A stretch of DNA of 7,817 nt from MHLP01 sp043736515 (GCA_043736515.1 JAYTCK010000043.1:1-7817), one strand, 5' to 3'. Counted from the stretch's first letter, positions 1 through 6,311 are shown. Numbers and translations are program-made. Notes: generated by a model from the letters alone, not told the origin.

Positions 1-89
1 TTTGCGAGATACCCATGCGCGGAGAAAAAGAGTCGCTCAATGTGTCGGTTGCGTTTGGTATCGCACTCTTTCGCATCTTTGACCGATAA
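1..89 (+). CDS. SpoU/TrmH-family RNA 2'-O-methyltransferase, C-terminal fragment
   Basis: Only the last 28 codons are in the window. The reading frame starts at base 3 and ends with TAA at 87-89. The peptide begins CEIPMRGEKESLNVSVAFGI and ends ALFRIFDR. This is motif 3 of the SPOUT/TrmH fold: the I-P-M-x-G then S-L-N-V-S-V-A signature that forms part of the trefoil knot binding S-adenosylmethionine. Family members methylate a ribose 2'-OH in rRNA or tRNA in the cytoplasm. The motif identifies the family but not the target RNA, so I give no gene symbol. The gene converges on the EamA-type gene, with 36 bp between the two stops and no recognisable terminator hairpin there. Confidence 0.88.
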   Translation, partial: CEIPMRGEKESLNVSVAFGIALFRIFDR

Positions 90-125
90 CAATGGAATAC
101 GGACGAAAAAAATCAAGAGGTTTGT

Positions 126-1001
126 TTATCCTAGTACGATTGCGTAAACGCCGATGATCATGATGATGCAGGCGATGGTTTTGCGGAGGATTCCGTGGTC
201 GTGAAAAAGTTCCCCTCCGATGATGGTGGTGAAAAGTGTCGAGCTTCGTTTGACGGCAACCACAAGCCCCACCGCTGCAAGTGCCGTCGCCTCAGCCTGC
301 ATAAGCCGATAGCCCGTCGTGAGGAGCGCAACAAGAAAGATGCTCTTCCCGCTGCTTTTGATAATAGCGAGTGATGGCATTATTGAGCGATGTTTAAATA
401 GTGTGATTACAAGAAAGATTAGTGCAATGCACAACTGTGCAAGCGCTATGTACAACATCGGCGAGACTCCCCAGTGCGCAAGAATAATACGGTCGCCAAT
501 GGAAGTGAATCCGTAGACAATAAGCCCCAACATAATTACGCGTGCATATTTATCTCCCCACAAATTGTTAAAAAACTCACGAGCTCTAAAAAAATGTGTG
601 GTTTCAAGAATGTATGTGCCGAGTAAAAGAAGCCCCATACCCCCAATTTGGTTCCCTGATAGTTTTTCACCCAGTAAGACAAAGGCAAGAAGCGCCGAGA
701 TCATCGGGCTAGTGAGAAAGAGTGGTGACGAAGAGCTGATCTCGAGGTGCCTTATTCCCCGTGTTACTTCGATGAATGCGAGAGCCGCCAAGAGCGATAC
801 AAGAAAAATAGCACCAAGCACTGTGGGGGTGATGTGTTCCCATGAAGCGAAAAAAAGAGTCGGAAAAGAAATGATCGCCGCCGCAAATGCGAGTGCTGTG
901 GAAAAATCGATCGAGTGAACGCGCTCGAGGGTTTTTTTCTCAAGAATAGATGCAAGCGATGCGAAAAATGCTGAGAGTATGGCAAAAACAAACCACGTCA
1001 T
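126..1001 (-). CDS. EamA/DMT-superfamily membrane transporter
   Basis: This 291-residue, highly hydrophobic protein has about ten predicted membrane segments arranged as two halves, the size and layout of EamA (drug/metabolite transporter superfamily) proteins. Each half ends in the typical EamA pattern. In half one, a Ser-rich helix start (SSSSPLFLTSPMISALLAF) is followed by LLGEKL, then a glycine-rich last helix. In half two, AVKRSSTLFTTIIGGELF is followed by IACIIMIIGVYAIVLG. Substrates vary widely in this family (amino acids, nucleotide sugars, metabolites, undecaprenyl-linked sugars), so none can be assigned. The start ATG (1001-999) overlaps the TGA of the MurE-like gene (1000-998) as ATGA, and no separate promoter is visible. 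Translation is therefore probably coupled to the ligase. That linkage hints at a role in envelope precursor supply or export, but this is inference only. Confidence 0.85.
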   Translation of the reverse strand: MTWFVFAILSAFFASLASILEKKTLERVHSIDFSTALAFAAAIISFPTLFFASWEHITPTVLGAIFLVSLLAALAFIEVTRGIRHLEISSSSPLFLTSPMISALLAFVLLGEKLSGNQIGGMGLLLLGTYILETTHFFRAREFFNNLWGDKYARVIMLGLIVYGFTSIGDRIILAHWGVSPMLYIALAQLCIALIFLVITLFKHRSIMPSLAIIKSSGKSIFLVALLTTGYRLMQAEATALAAVGLVVAVKRSSTLFTTIIGGELFHDHGILRKTIACIIMIIGVYAIVLG

Positions 1002-2260
1002 ATGAGTTTTGCGAGTTCTTCTTCTGCGACCTCCCGATCATCCCAAGGAAGTTTTGTCCCGTCTCTACCCATGATAAAGGGATCAGTTCCTTTTCCTGTA
1101 ATTAATACCGCAGGAGATTTATCAATAATTTCGTTCGCAATTGAGAGTGCACGCGCGATCGCCTCGCGACGATCGAGAATAATTTGCGGCTTGTGTGCGC
1201 TAATCCCTTCTTGTATTTCTTTGAGGATTGTTTCCGGATCTTCATCATACGGATCTTCGTTCGTGAGAACAATGTGTGAGCAATATTTGTCGGCAATAGT
1301 TCCCATCACCGGACGCTTCCATTTATCACGACCACCACCTGCGTTGCCCAAGACACAGACGGTTTTATAGGCCGTGAAGGTTTGATACAAGGCCTCGAGT
1401 GAGTCAGGGGTGTGCGCGTAGTCCACAATAACTGGGAATGATTGTCCCGTCTCGATATGCTCCAGTCGCCCCTCAATTTTTGTGACACGGGCGATACCCT
1501 TGGCAACTGCATCAAGTGGAATGCCGAGCTTCATTGCCGCAGTTCCCGCGGCGAGCATGTTCATGACATTAAATTTCCCACCAAGCTGACTCTCTATCTG
1601 CGTTCCATGAAAAAGAAACGAGGCATGCGTATCGTCGACTTCGAGTCCTTCCGCATCACCAATTGAAAAGGGTACTGCCTTTACATGAGGAACGGCAAAA
1701 AATAATGGAGACTCTTTGTCATCGACATTTCCTACCATGAATCGCTCTTCCTTGGATGAGCGAGAAAGTGTGCGCGCAATAGCAAGCTTTGCATCGCGAT
1801 AATTTGCATACGAGCCGTGTGCATCGATGTGCTCTGGGGAAAGATTGAGGAAGATGAGTGCGTCCATGTCGATGAATCGCTGCCTGAATTGCGTTGCACC
1901 CTCTGAAGACATCTCAATGACTGCATGTGTGCACCCACTGTCGAGTGCTTCGCGAAGGAATTTTTGAATAAAAAATCTCCCTGGCATTGTCATCTTGGTC
2001 AGATTACGTTCAACCTTGTCGCCAATTTTGAATTTGATAGTGCCAAGGGTGGCTGTCTTGTGACCTGAGGCCTCAAAGATGCTGCCGAGAATTTCTGTTG
2101 TACTTGATTTGCCTTTTGTGCCAGTTACCCCTACGACGATGAGTTTTTTAGAAGGAAAACCATAGATACATGCACCCAACATAGCAAGCACAAAATGGTA
2201 GAACGGAAGCAGTGCCCTTAGAACGGGCTTTGGAATAAATGCCTTAAGTTTCTTAAGCAT
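998..2260 (-). CDS. murE: MurE-like Mur ligase lacking the canonical N-terminal domain
   Basis: This is an ATP-dependent amide ligase of the Mur family, closest in motifs to MurE, which adds the third amino acid to UDP-MurNAc-L-Ala-D-Glu in the cytoplasm. Numbering is from ATG 2260 (420 residues). The motifs are: P-loop VTGTKGKSST (45-54); EMSSEG (116-121); NLSPEHIDAHGSYANYRDAK (139-158); GKFNVMNMLAA (228-238); EGRLEH (263-268); VDYAHTPDSLE (279-289); NAGGGRDKWKRPVMG (306-320); NEDPYDEDP (334-342); ITGKGTDP (387-394). The P-loop sits about 60 residues earlier than in E. coli MurE, so the UDP-MurNAc-binding N-domain is replaced by a short basic and hydrophobic segment. An in-frame ATG at 2317 would add 19 residues. 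I prefer 2260 because a promoter-like pair lies inside that extension. The DAP-type DNPR is replaced by E-D-P-Y, so the amino acid added is uncertain. The gene is coupled to the downstream transporter. Confidence 0.87.
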   Translation of the reverse strand: MLKKLKAFIPKPVLRALLPFYHFVLAMLGACIYGFPSKKLIVVGVTGTKGKSSTTEILGSIFEASGHKTATLGTIKFKIGDKVERNLTKMTMPGRFFIQKFLREALDSGCTHAVIEMSSEGATQFRQRFIDMDALIFLNLSPEHIDAHGSYANYRDAKLAIARTLSRSSKEERFMVGNVDDKESPLFFAVPHVKAVPFSIGDAEGLEVDDTHASFLFHGTQIESQLGGKFNVMNMLAAGTAAMKLGIPLDAVAKGIARVTKIEGRLEHIETGQSFPVIVDYAHTPDSLEALYQTFTAYKTVCVLGNAGGGRDKWKRPVMGTIADKYCSHIVLTNEDPYDEDPETILKEIQEGISAHKPQIILDRREAIARALSIANEIIDKSPAVLITGKGTDPFIMGRDGTKLPWDDREVAEEELAKLI

Positions 2261-2266
2261 TTCCGT

Positions 2267-2296
2267 ATCATAACATGCTGTATGATTAGCGCTCAA
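2267..2296 (-). promoter_or_regulatory. Candidate sigma70-type promoter of the murE-like gene, leaderless geometry
   Basis: On the minus strand, TTGAGC (2296-2291) is followed by an 18-nt spacer and TATGAT (2272-2267). The spacer ends in TGT, giving an extended -10 (TGTTATGAT). Six bases, ACGGAA, separate the -10 from ATG 2260, so initiation seven bases downstream of the -10 would fall on the A of the start codon. The element lies inside the 19-codon upstream extension, which argues for the 2260 start. A weak GGA is the only Shine-Dalgarno-like sequence. Confidence 0.5.
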
Positions 2297-2361
2297 AAAA
2301 AGTAAATAAGAGGCCATGTGAGGGCGCTCGATAGAATTCGAAATTGCTCAAAGCGTAAAAC

Positions 2362-2392
2362 AAAAATGCAGTGATTGCTCACTGCATTTTTT
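2362..2392 (-). terminator. Intrinsic terminator after the surface-protein gene
   Basis: This is a perfect 13-bp inverted repeat, AAAAATGCAGTGA (2362-2374) and TCACTGCATTTTT (2379-2391), with the 4-nt loop TTGC. Its A-rich and T-rich ends give a U-tract in both directions. It starts about 21 nt downstream of the surface-protein stop codon on the minus strand. It also isolates the murE-like promoter from read-through. Confidence 0.88.
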
Positions 2393-2412
2393 GCAACCAC
2401 GTGTATCTTTCT

Positions 2413-3153
2413 TTAGTAAACAGTGGTTTTGAAAGAATTAACAGTCACATCGCCAGTACCCTCAACCGCCTCTGTGCCAAATTCAACAGACGAAAGATAC
2501 TCAGTACCCAAAATATGTCCTCGGGCCACTAAGTAATCGAAAAGAACTTTAAATTCTAGCGACCCAGAGGGTCTAGGTGAGAGATTTTGGAATACAAGGA
2601 ATCTCCAAAGACCGCAGCACCCGAAGTTATCGGCACGGTAAAATGCGTATGGTACCCCACCCAAAGTGACGTTCTCCACAAACCAGGCAGGATTTCTATT
2701 TGCTGGTAATCCATATCCATTATACGGTTCAAGCGCAACCATGATTTCGTGAGTGATTGGTGTCATCGGGAAATTCCCGTACAGTACAGGGTCACGCGTG
2801 AGCCACAAGTCGAATGTGAGGTGGCCGGTTCCGGTGAACGTACTCGTGGTATTCCATGTGCTCAGCACCGAGTTGAGGGTGTTCACTTGGCGTGGAAGCC
2901 CAGAGCCTGGTGCGGCCGCACGGCCCGGCTTCTGTCCGAAAATTACCGAAGGCCAGCCCTTAACTTCGTTTGGTCCAGCAGGCCACACCCAAGTCCAACG
3001 ACCTGACATAGAGCCATCTGGGTTCAGTGGGCCCATCCCTGTGCACTGCTCGAAAAATCCGACAACTCCCGCTTTACCCCACTGGTCGTTCAAGAGGTGG
3101 TACGACCCCGCAGTTTGCATAAATCCATCCGTGCAGTTCATTGCGAAGTTGCC
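2413..3153 (-). other. GH12-like catalytic domain (C-terminal part of the surface protein)
   Basis: Residues about 1043-1288 follow the GH12 order of motifs. These are a first Cys (C1049); NDQWG (1064-1068, compare NNLWG in fungal Cel12A); a second Cys (C1079), as in the family's N-terminal disulfide; RWTWVWP; EVKGWPSVIFGQKPG (compare the K-G/S-Y-P pattern); LTFDLWL with D1157; HEIMVAL with the expected nucleophile E1178 (codon 2748-2746); and VEFGTEAVEG with the expected acid/base E1270 (codon 2472-2470). Known family members are beta-jelly-roll retaining endo-beta-1,4-glucanases, xyloglucanases or mixed-linkage glucanases. The usual Trp of the E-I/L-M-I/V-W motif is Ala here, and the P-F of GTEPF is A-V, so substrate preference may differ. 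Activity is inferred. Confidence 0.8.
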
Positions 3154-6100
3154 TGGTGGAGGATTTACCACGGGTGGTGGTGGTGGAGGTGGCGGAGGAG
3201 TGAAAACGATAAGGCCGCGTATTGTTACTGGACTGGTATTACCTGCTCGGTCTTTTTGGGTCACTGCGAAGACATAATTTCCGTCTATATACCCACTTCG
3301 TGCAAAGGACCAACTCCCGGACCCGCTCGTCGTCACGATACCAAGGAGGGTGCCGGTATTTGTGTCCGCGTAGATTGATACGGTACTTCCCGGTTCTGCA
3401 GTTCCTGTGAGGGTGAATGAAGAGGTTACCGTTGATCCTTGGGCGGGGGAGGTGACTATTGGTGCAGCTGGGGGAATCGTGTCGATGGTGAAGGTGCGTC
3501 CCGCCGTTGAAGGACCGACGTTCAGTGATTGATCGGTCGCGACTGCGGTAATGGTGTAGGCACCATCAGTAAGTGTCGTAGTAATTGCCCAACGCCCCGC
3601 TGTGTCAATCTGCGAGTTCCCTAAGAGAGTCGCTCCAAGCCATACGCGTACGGTACCATCAACCTCTGCTGCGGGCATTGTGCCGCTAATTGTGACAGTG
3701 CGGGATGGGAGATATGAGTTTTGCGTGGGGAGAGTGATGTTGGGCGCCACTGGGGGAGTAAGCTCTTTCATGTAGTTTTCTACTGACCAACCGGAAACAC
3801 CGCTTGCCCATGCAGTCTGCCACCACCAGTATCCGTCAGCAAAGATCGGACCTCCGGTAATATTTCCTCGTGTCGTGTTGGCGGGAATGAGAGCGACGAA
3901 TGCGCTGGTAAGAGAAGCAGATGTACGCACGTTGAGGTTTGCAGTAGAAGCTACTAGTTCTCCCATTTTGAATTTTGTCGATACTCCGCTTGCGGGTGGA
4001 GGTGGAGGTGGAGGTGGCGTAGATGTGGCGAGTCGTAGTGTCGGCTCAACCGTCCAACCACTCATGCCCCCATCAAAGGAAACTGGCCACCACCAATTAT
4101 TATCGACGAAGACTGGTCCTCCAGTAATGACCCCCTGGATACTTGCTGGTAGCGAACCAACAAATGGCTGGGCGTTACCTGCGACGCTGCGGACGATGAT
4201 GTTTGTCGTTGACATTACCCTATTTCCCACAGCAAAGGTGGTTGATGTCACAACAGGAGGAATAGTTGCGTTTATCGGCACAGGTACGCTCGGCGTTTGG
4301 GCATACACGACAACCCCATTACTATCGATATCGTATTTGTCTGCCGCTTGGAGTGCAGTAAGATCAGCTGAGTTCACTGCCCCATCTTTGTTTACGTCTG
4401 CAGATGCGCACAAGAGCTGGGGGGGATTCGCTCCGGTACATACGCTGATGATTCCGGCTTCAGGTTGGAATGCCCCATTCCAAAATGTTTGTTCCATTTT
4501 GGAGAGTGTCGTAGTCACCGTGGGCCACGCGACTCCGATGTTGAAGAGGAAATTCATATCCGAGTTGGTAATAAATCCGTCACGATTCACATCTGCTTTG
4601 GTGCACCCTGGCTTTGTTGGATCAGTAATGCATGACTGAAAAAAGAGCATATCCAGACTCCCATTATTCCAGTCGACAACACCGTCACCGTTAAAATCAT
4701 ACTGAGAAATAGTGGTGAACATCGCCTCTCCATAGATGCTGAGCTGATCTGTTCCGCCAAGACCAGCCCCTGGTGTTGTGCAAGGAAATCTTGAACACAA
4801 GTTTGTGTTGAGCGTGGAGAGGAGGATTCTATTTGGCGTCAGCATTGCAGCGTTAAAGAGCGTTTGGAAATTAATCAGCTCTGTTCCCGTAATAGTAATA
4901 TCTCCAATGATGCGTAGTGCACACGGCAAAAGTGCGTCCTGAGCAGTAAAAAAGAAACACGTGCTATTTTTGTTTGTGACGGTTTGTGTGGTATCCACGC
5001 GACCGTCAGCATTCATATCGAATAGTGATGCCGCACTTGTAAGGAGGAAAAGATCGGCGTCAGTAATTGCCCCATCAAGATTAAGGTCGGCCTTAACGCA
5101 CGCACCGCTTATCGCTTTTCCAATACATGCTTGTAGGGCGAGATAATCGCTCTTGCACCTCGCGTCGGTCGAGGAGGTACAGCCTTTTGCGTACGTAATG
5201 TCTACGCTCGTCGAAGTACATTGGCCCCCGCTGTCGCACGCCCTGATTGTAGCCTTATATGGCCCGTTTCCGAATGAAGAAAAATCAATTATTTCTGTCC
5301 CACTCCATCCGGTGGGAGGACAAGATGGCCTCGTAGCAGGAGAGCAAAGCGCTCGTGAGAGGGTACCGCCACCTGTTATCGTGTTGGTGATCCGGAGCCA
5401 CACAGTTCGGAGCTGGGTGTCTTCGGTGACTAAAAAACTAATGGGGATGAGTGGGACGCCACTAAATACAGTAGCATCTCCGGCGATGGTAACCGTCGGT
5501 GCATTAATGTTTACAGCGGGGGGTGGCGGCAAAGGAGGTGGAATTGGCCTCGGTACGGGGTTAGGTCGCGGTGCTGGGGGGGAAATTGGCCTCGGCGTTG
5601 GAAGTGGTGATGGTGCGGGGACAGGAGCAGCGGGAGGTGTGAGTGGAGGATTGGTAGCTAAAGGCGGAAGAGGTAATGGTCTGCCTGGCGACGTGATGGC
5701 CGTCGCAGAAGGAAGAGCAATATATCCACAGCATGTTCCGCCCCCACCAGCTGGGCAGTTTGAAGGAGGAACGATCGTCGCCAATGACCCGTTGATTGCG
5801 GGACATCCAGCTCCCGGAGCCCAGTTAAATGTGTACCCGTCGACCGCTCTTACTCCTCCTGCTGTACCGGTGACTTGTGGAGGCAGCGAAATCAATGATT
5901 GCTCGTTCTTGAGGAGGTCGGGGTTGATGGTATAAAGAATTGCCCATGCACCAAGTGCAATCAATAATCCAAAGACCGCATTCGTAACGCACCCCTTCGC
6001 CTCACTTTTTCCGGAAACGGAGCCGGACATCATCATCTTGATACCGCAGATAACGATCATGACAACAGCAAGCACACCGGCAATCCCTATGACCACAAGG

Positions 6101-6279
6101 AAGATGCCGTTTAAGTATTGCATGAGCGTTAAGCATTGCGTCATTCCGCCAACAGGTGCGATGAGTCGGTAGGTCCCCACTGCACACGGGGCTTGCGCAA
6201 AGGCCAAGGAAGGCAGAAGGGAACCAATGATCGATAAAATAGTAAATATCCGACGAGGAGAAATATAAAAAGAAAACAT
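2413..6279 (-). CDS. Giant surface protein: VirB2-like pilin module, calcium-binding repeats, SH3b and Ig-like domains, GH12 glycoside hydrolase
   Basis: This exported protein has 1288 residues. Residues 1-28 are a signal peptide (basic SPRR, hydrophobic core, AFA/QA cleavage region). Residues 56-80 and 99-118 are two membrane helices around a short Lys-containing loop, then TINPDLLK; this is a VirB2/TrbC-like pilin module. About 200-256 is a proline-rich stalk, and 257-365 an Ig/cadherin-like domain. About 385-657 holds dockerin/EF-hand-like DxNxDG repeats with a Cys pair before each unit. SH3b domains lie at about 683-748 and 770-838, and Ig-like domains at about 843-935 and 936-1027. Runs of eight and nine prolines (755-762, 1028-1036) separate modules. 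About 1043-1288 is a GH12-type domain. Known VirB2 topology puts residues beyond 119 outside the membrane. ATG 6279 has no clear Shine-Dalgarno sequence; ruvA ends 32 nt upstream, so co-transcription is likely. Whether it assembles into a pilus or is only anchored is unknown. Confidence 0.82.
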   Translation of the reverse strand: MFSFYISPRRIFTILSIIGSLLPSLAFAQAPCAVGTYRLIAPVGGMTQCLTLMQYLNGIFLVVIGIAGVLAVVMIVICGIKMMMSGSVSGKSEAKGCVTNAVFGLLIALGAWAILYTINPDLLKNEQSLISLPPQVTGTAGGVRAVDGYTFNWAPGAGCPAINGSLATIVPPSNCPAGGGGTCCGYIALPSATAITSPGRPLPLPPLATNPPLTPPAAPVPAPSPLPTPRPISPPAPRPNPVPRPIPPPLPPPPAVNINAPTVTIAGDATVFSGVPLIPISFLVTEDTQLRTVWLRITNTITGGGTLSRALCSPATRPSCPPTGWSGTEIIDFSSFGNGPYKATIRACDSGGQCTSTSVDITYAKGCTSSTDARCKSDYLALQACIGKAISGACVKADLNLDGAITDADLFLLTSAASLFDMNADGRVDTTQTVTNKNSTCFFFTAQDALLPCALRIIGDITITGTELINFQTLFNAAMLTPNRILLSTLNTNLCSRFPCTTPGAGLGGTDQLSIYGEAMFTTISQYDFNGDGVVDWNNGSLDMLFFQSCITDPTKPGCTKADVNRDGFITNSDMNFLFNIGVAWPTVTTTLSKMEQTFWNGAFQPEAGIISVCTGANPPQLLCASADVNKDGAVNSADLTALQAADKYDIDSNGVVVYAQTPSVPVPINATIPPVVTSTTFAVGNRVMSTTNIIVRSVAGNAQPFVGSLPASIQGVITGGPVFVDNNWWWPVSFDGGMSGWTVEPTLRLATSTPPPPPPPPASGVSTKFKMGELVASTANLNVRTSASLTSAFVALIPANTTRGNITGGPIFADGYWWWQTAWASGVSGWSVENYMKELTPPVAPNITLPTQNSYLPSRTVTISGTMPAAEVDGTVRVWLGATLLGNSQIDTAGRWAITTTLTDGAYTITAVATDQSLNVGPSTAGRTFTIDTIPPAAPIVTSPAQGSTVTSSFTLTGTAEPGSTVSIYADTNTGTLLGIVTTSGSGSWSFARSGYIDGNYVFAVTQKDRAGNTSPVTIRGLIVFTPPPPPPPPPVVNPPPGNFAMNCTDGFMQTAGSYHLLNDQWGKAGVVGFFEQCTGMGPLNPDGSMSGRWTWVWPAGPNEVKGWPSVIFGQKPGRAAAPGSGLPRQVNTLNSVLSTWNTTSTFTGTGHLTFDLWLTRDPVLYGNFPMTPITHEIMVALEPYNGYGLPANRNPAWFVENVTLGGVPYAFYRADNFGCCGLWRFLVFQNLSPRPSGSLEFKVLFDYLVARGHILGTEYLSSVEFGTEAVEGTGDVTVNSFKTTVY
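3172..3198 (-). repeat. Low-complexity tract encoding a nine-proline linker
   Basis: GGT/GGA/GGC triplets on the plus strand encode P1028-P1036 on the minus strand, directly before the GH12-like domain. It acts as a rigid spacer. Translating such a run normally depends on elongation factor P. Confidence 0.7.
3766..4233 (-). repeat. Tandem pair of bacterial SH3 (SH3b) domains
   Basis: Residues about 683-748 and 770-838 are two copies of one module. Both contain ST-x-N-(I/L)-x-V-R near the start, ITGGP(V/I)F in the middle, a WWW triplet (729-731 and 818-820) and SGW(T/S)VE near the end. This matches SH3b domains, which in exported proteins often bind peptidoglycan or other cell-wall polymers. 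The copies are separated by an eight-proline linker and are clearly diverged, so the duplication is not recent. Confidence 0.7.
3994..4017 (-). repeat. Short hexanucleotide repeat encoding an eight-proline linker
   Basis: On the plus strand, near-perfect copies of GGTGGA run across this tract. The minus-strand coding sense gives P755-P762 between the two SH3b domains. The unit is six bases, so slippage would add or remove prolines in pairs without changing frame. Confidence 0.7.
4309..4440 (-). repeat. Dockerin/EF-hand-like calcium-binding unit 3
   Basis: Residues 614-657 contain a Cys pair (C614, C624), DVNKDGAVNSADL (628-640) and DIDSNGVV (650-657). The same Cys-x3-Asp register as in units 1 and 2 is kept. 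The second loop has Asn in place of the third Asp. Confidence 0.65.
4543..4698 (-). repeat. Dockerin/EF-hand-like calcium-binding unit 2
   Basis: Residues 528-579 contain DFNGDGVVD (528-536), a Cys pair (C550, C559) and DVNRDGFITNSDM (563-575). The second loop starts exactly four residues after the second Cys, as in unit 1. Here the short loop precedes rather than follows the Cys pair. Confidence 0.65.
4993..5127 (-). repeat. Dockerin-like calcium-binding unit 1
   Basis: Residues 385-429 contain a Cys pair (C385, C394), then DLNLDGAITDADL (398-410) and DMNADGRVD (421-429). This is the double EF-hand-like loop pattern of type I dockerins. It is the most complete of the units in the protein. 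Acidic ligands sit at the expected 1-3-5-9/12 positions. Confidence 0.7.
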
Positions 6280-6311
6280 GCGTGAATAAATTAATTATTA
6301 AAAAACAGTGA

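Noticed and set aside
90..125. Terminator between the methyltransferase fragment and the EamA-type gene.
   Set aside because: The 36-bp convergent gap contains an A-run but no inverted repeat that would make a stem.
2261..2317. In-frame ATG at 2317 as the start of the MurE-like ligase.
   Set aside because: The extra 19 residues look unlike a domain, there is no ribosome-binding site, and the best promoter hexamers lie inside this stretch.
3172..3198. GGTGGT/GGTGGA repeats considered as a CRISPR-like or regulatory repeat array.
   Set aside because: Short, contiguous, no spacers, and fully explained by coding for prolines.
2753..3277. Plus-strand ORFs antisense to the GH12-like domain.
   Set aside because: The minus strand carries clear GH12 motifs. 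The antisense products show no family pattern.
3875..4639. Long plus-strand ORF (254 codons) antisense to the surface-protein gene.
   Set aside because: Its sequence is a reverse-frame shadow of the SH3b, linker and calcium-repeat region, with poly-Gly where the coding strand has polyproline. It has no recognisable domain and no start context.
4309..5127. Dockerin-like repeats taken as evidence of a cellulosome.
   Set aside because: No cohesin or scaffoldin is in the window, and the repeats are internal, Cys-linked and partly degenerate. A structural calcium-binding role is at least as likely.
5153..5935. Long plus-strand ORF (260 codons) antisense to the N-terminal third of the surface-protein gene.
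   Set aside because: Glycine-rich low-complexity product created by the proline-rich stalk on the other strand. The minus-strand reading gives coherent domains throughout.
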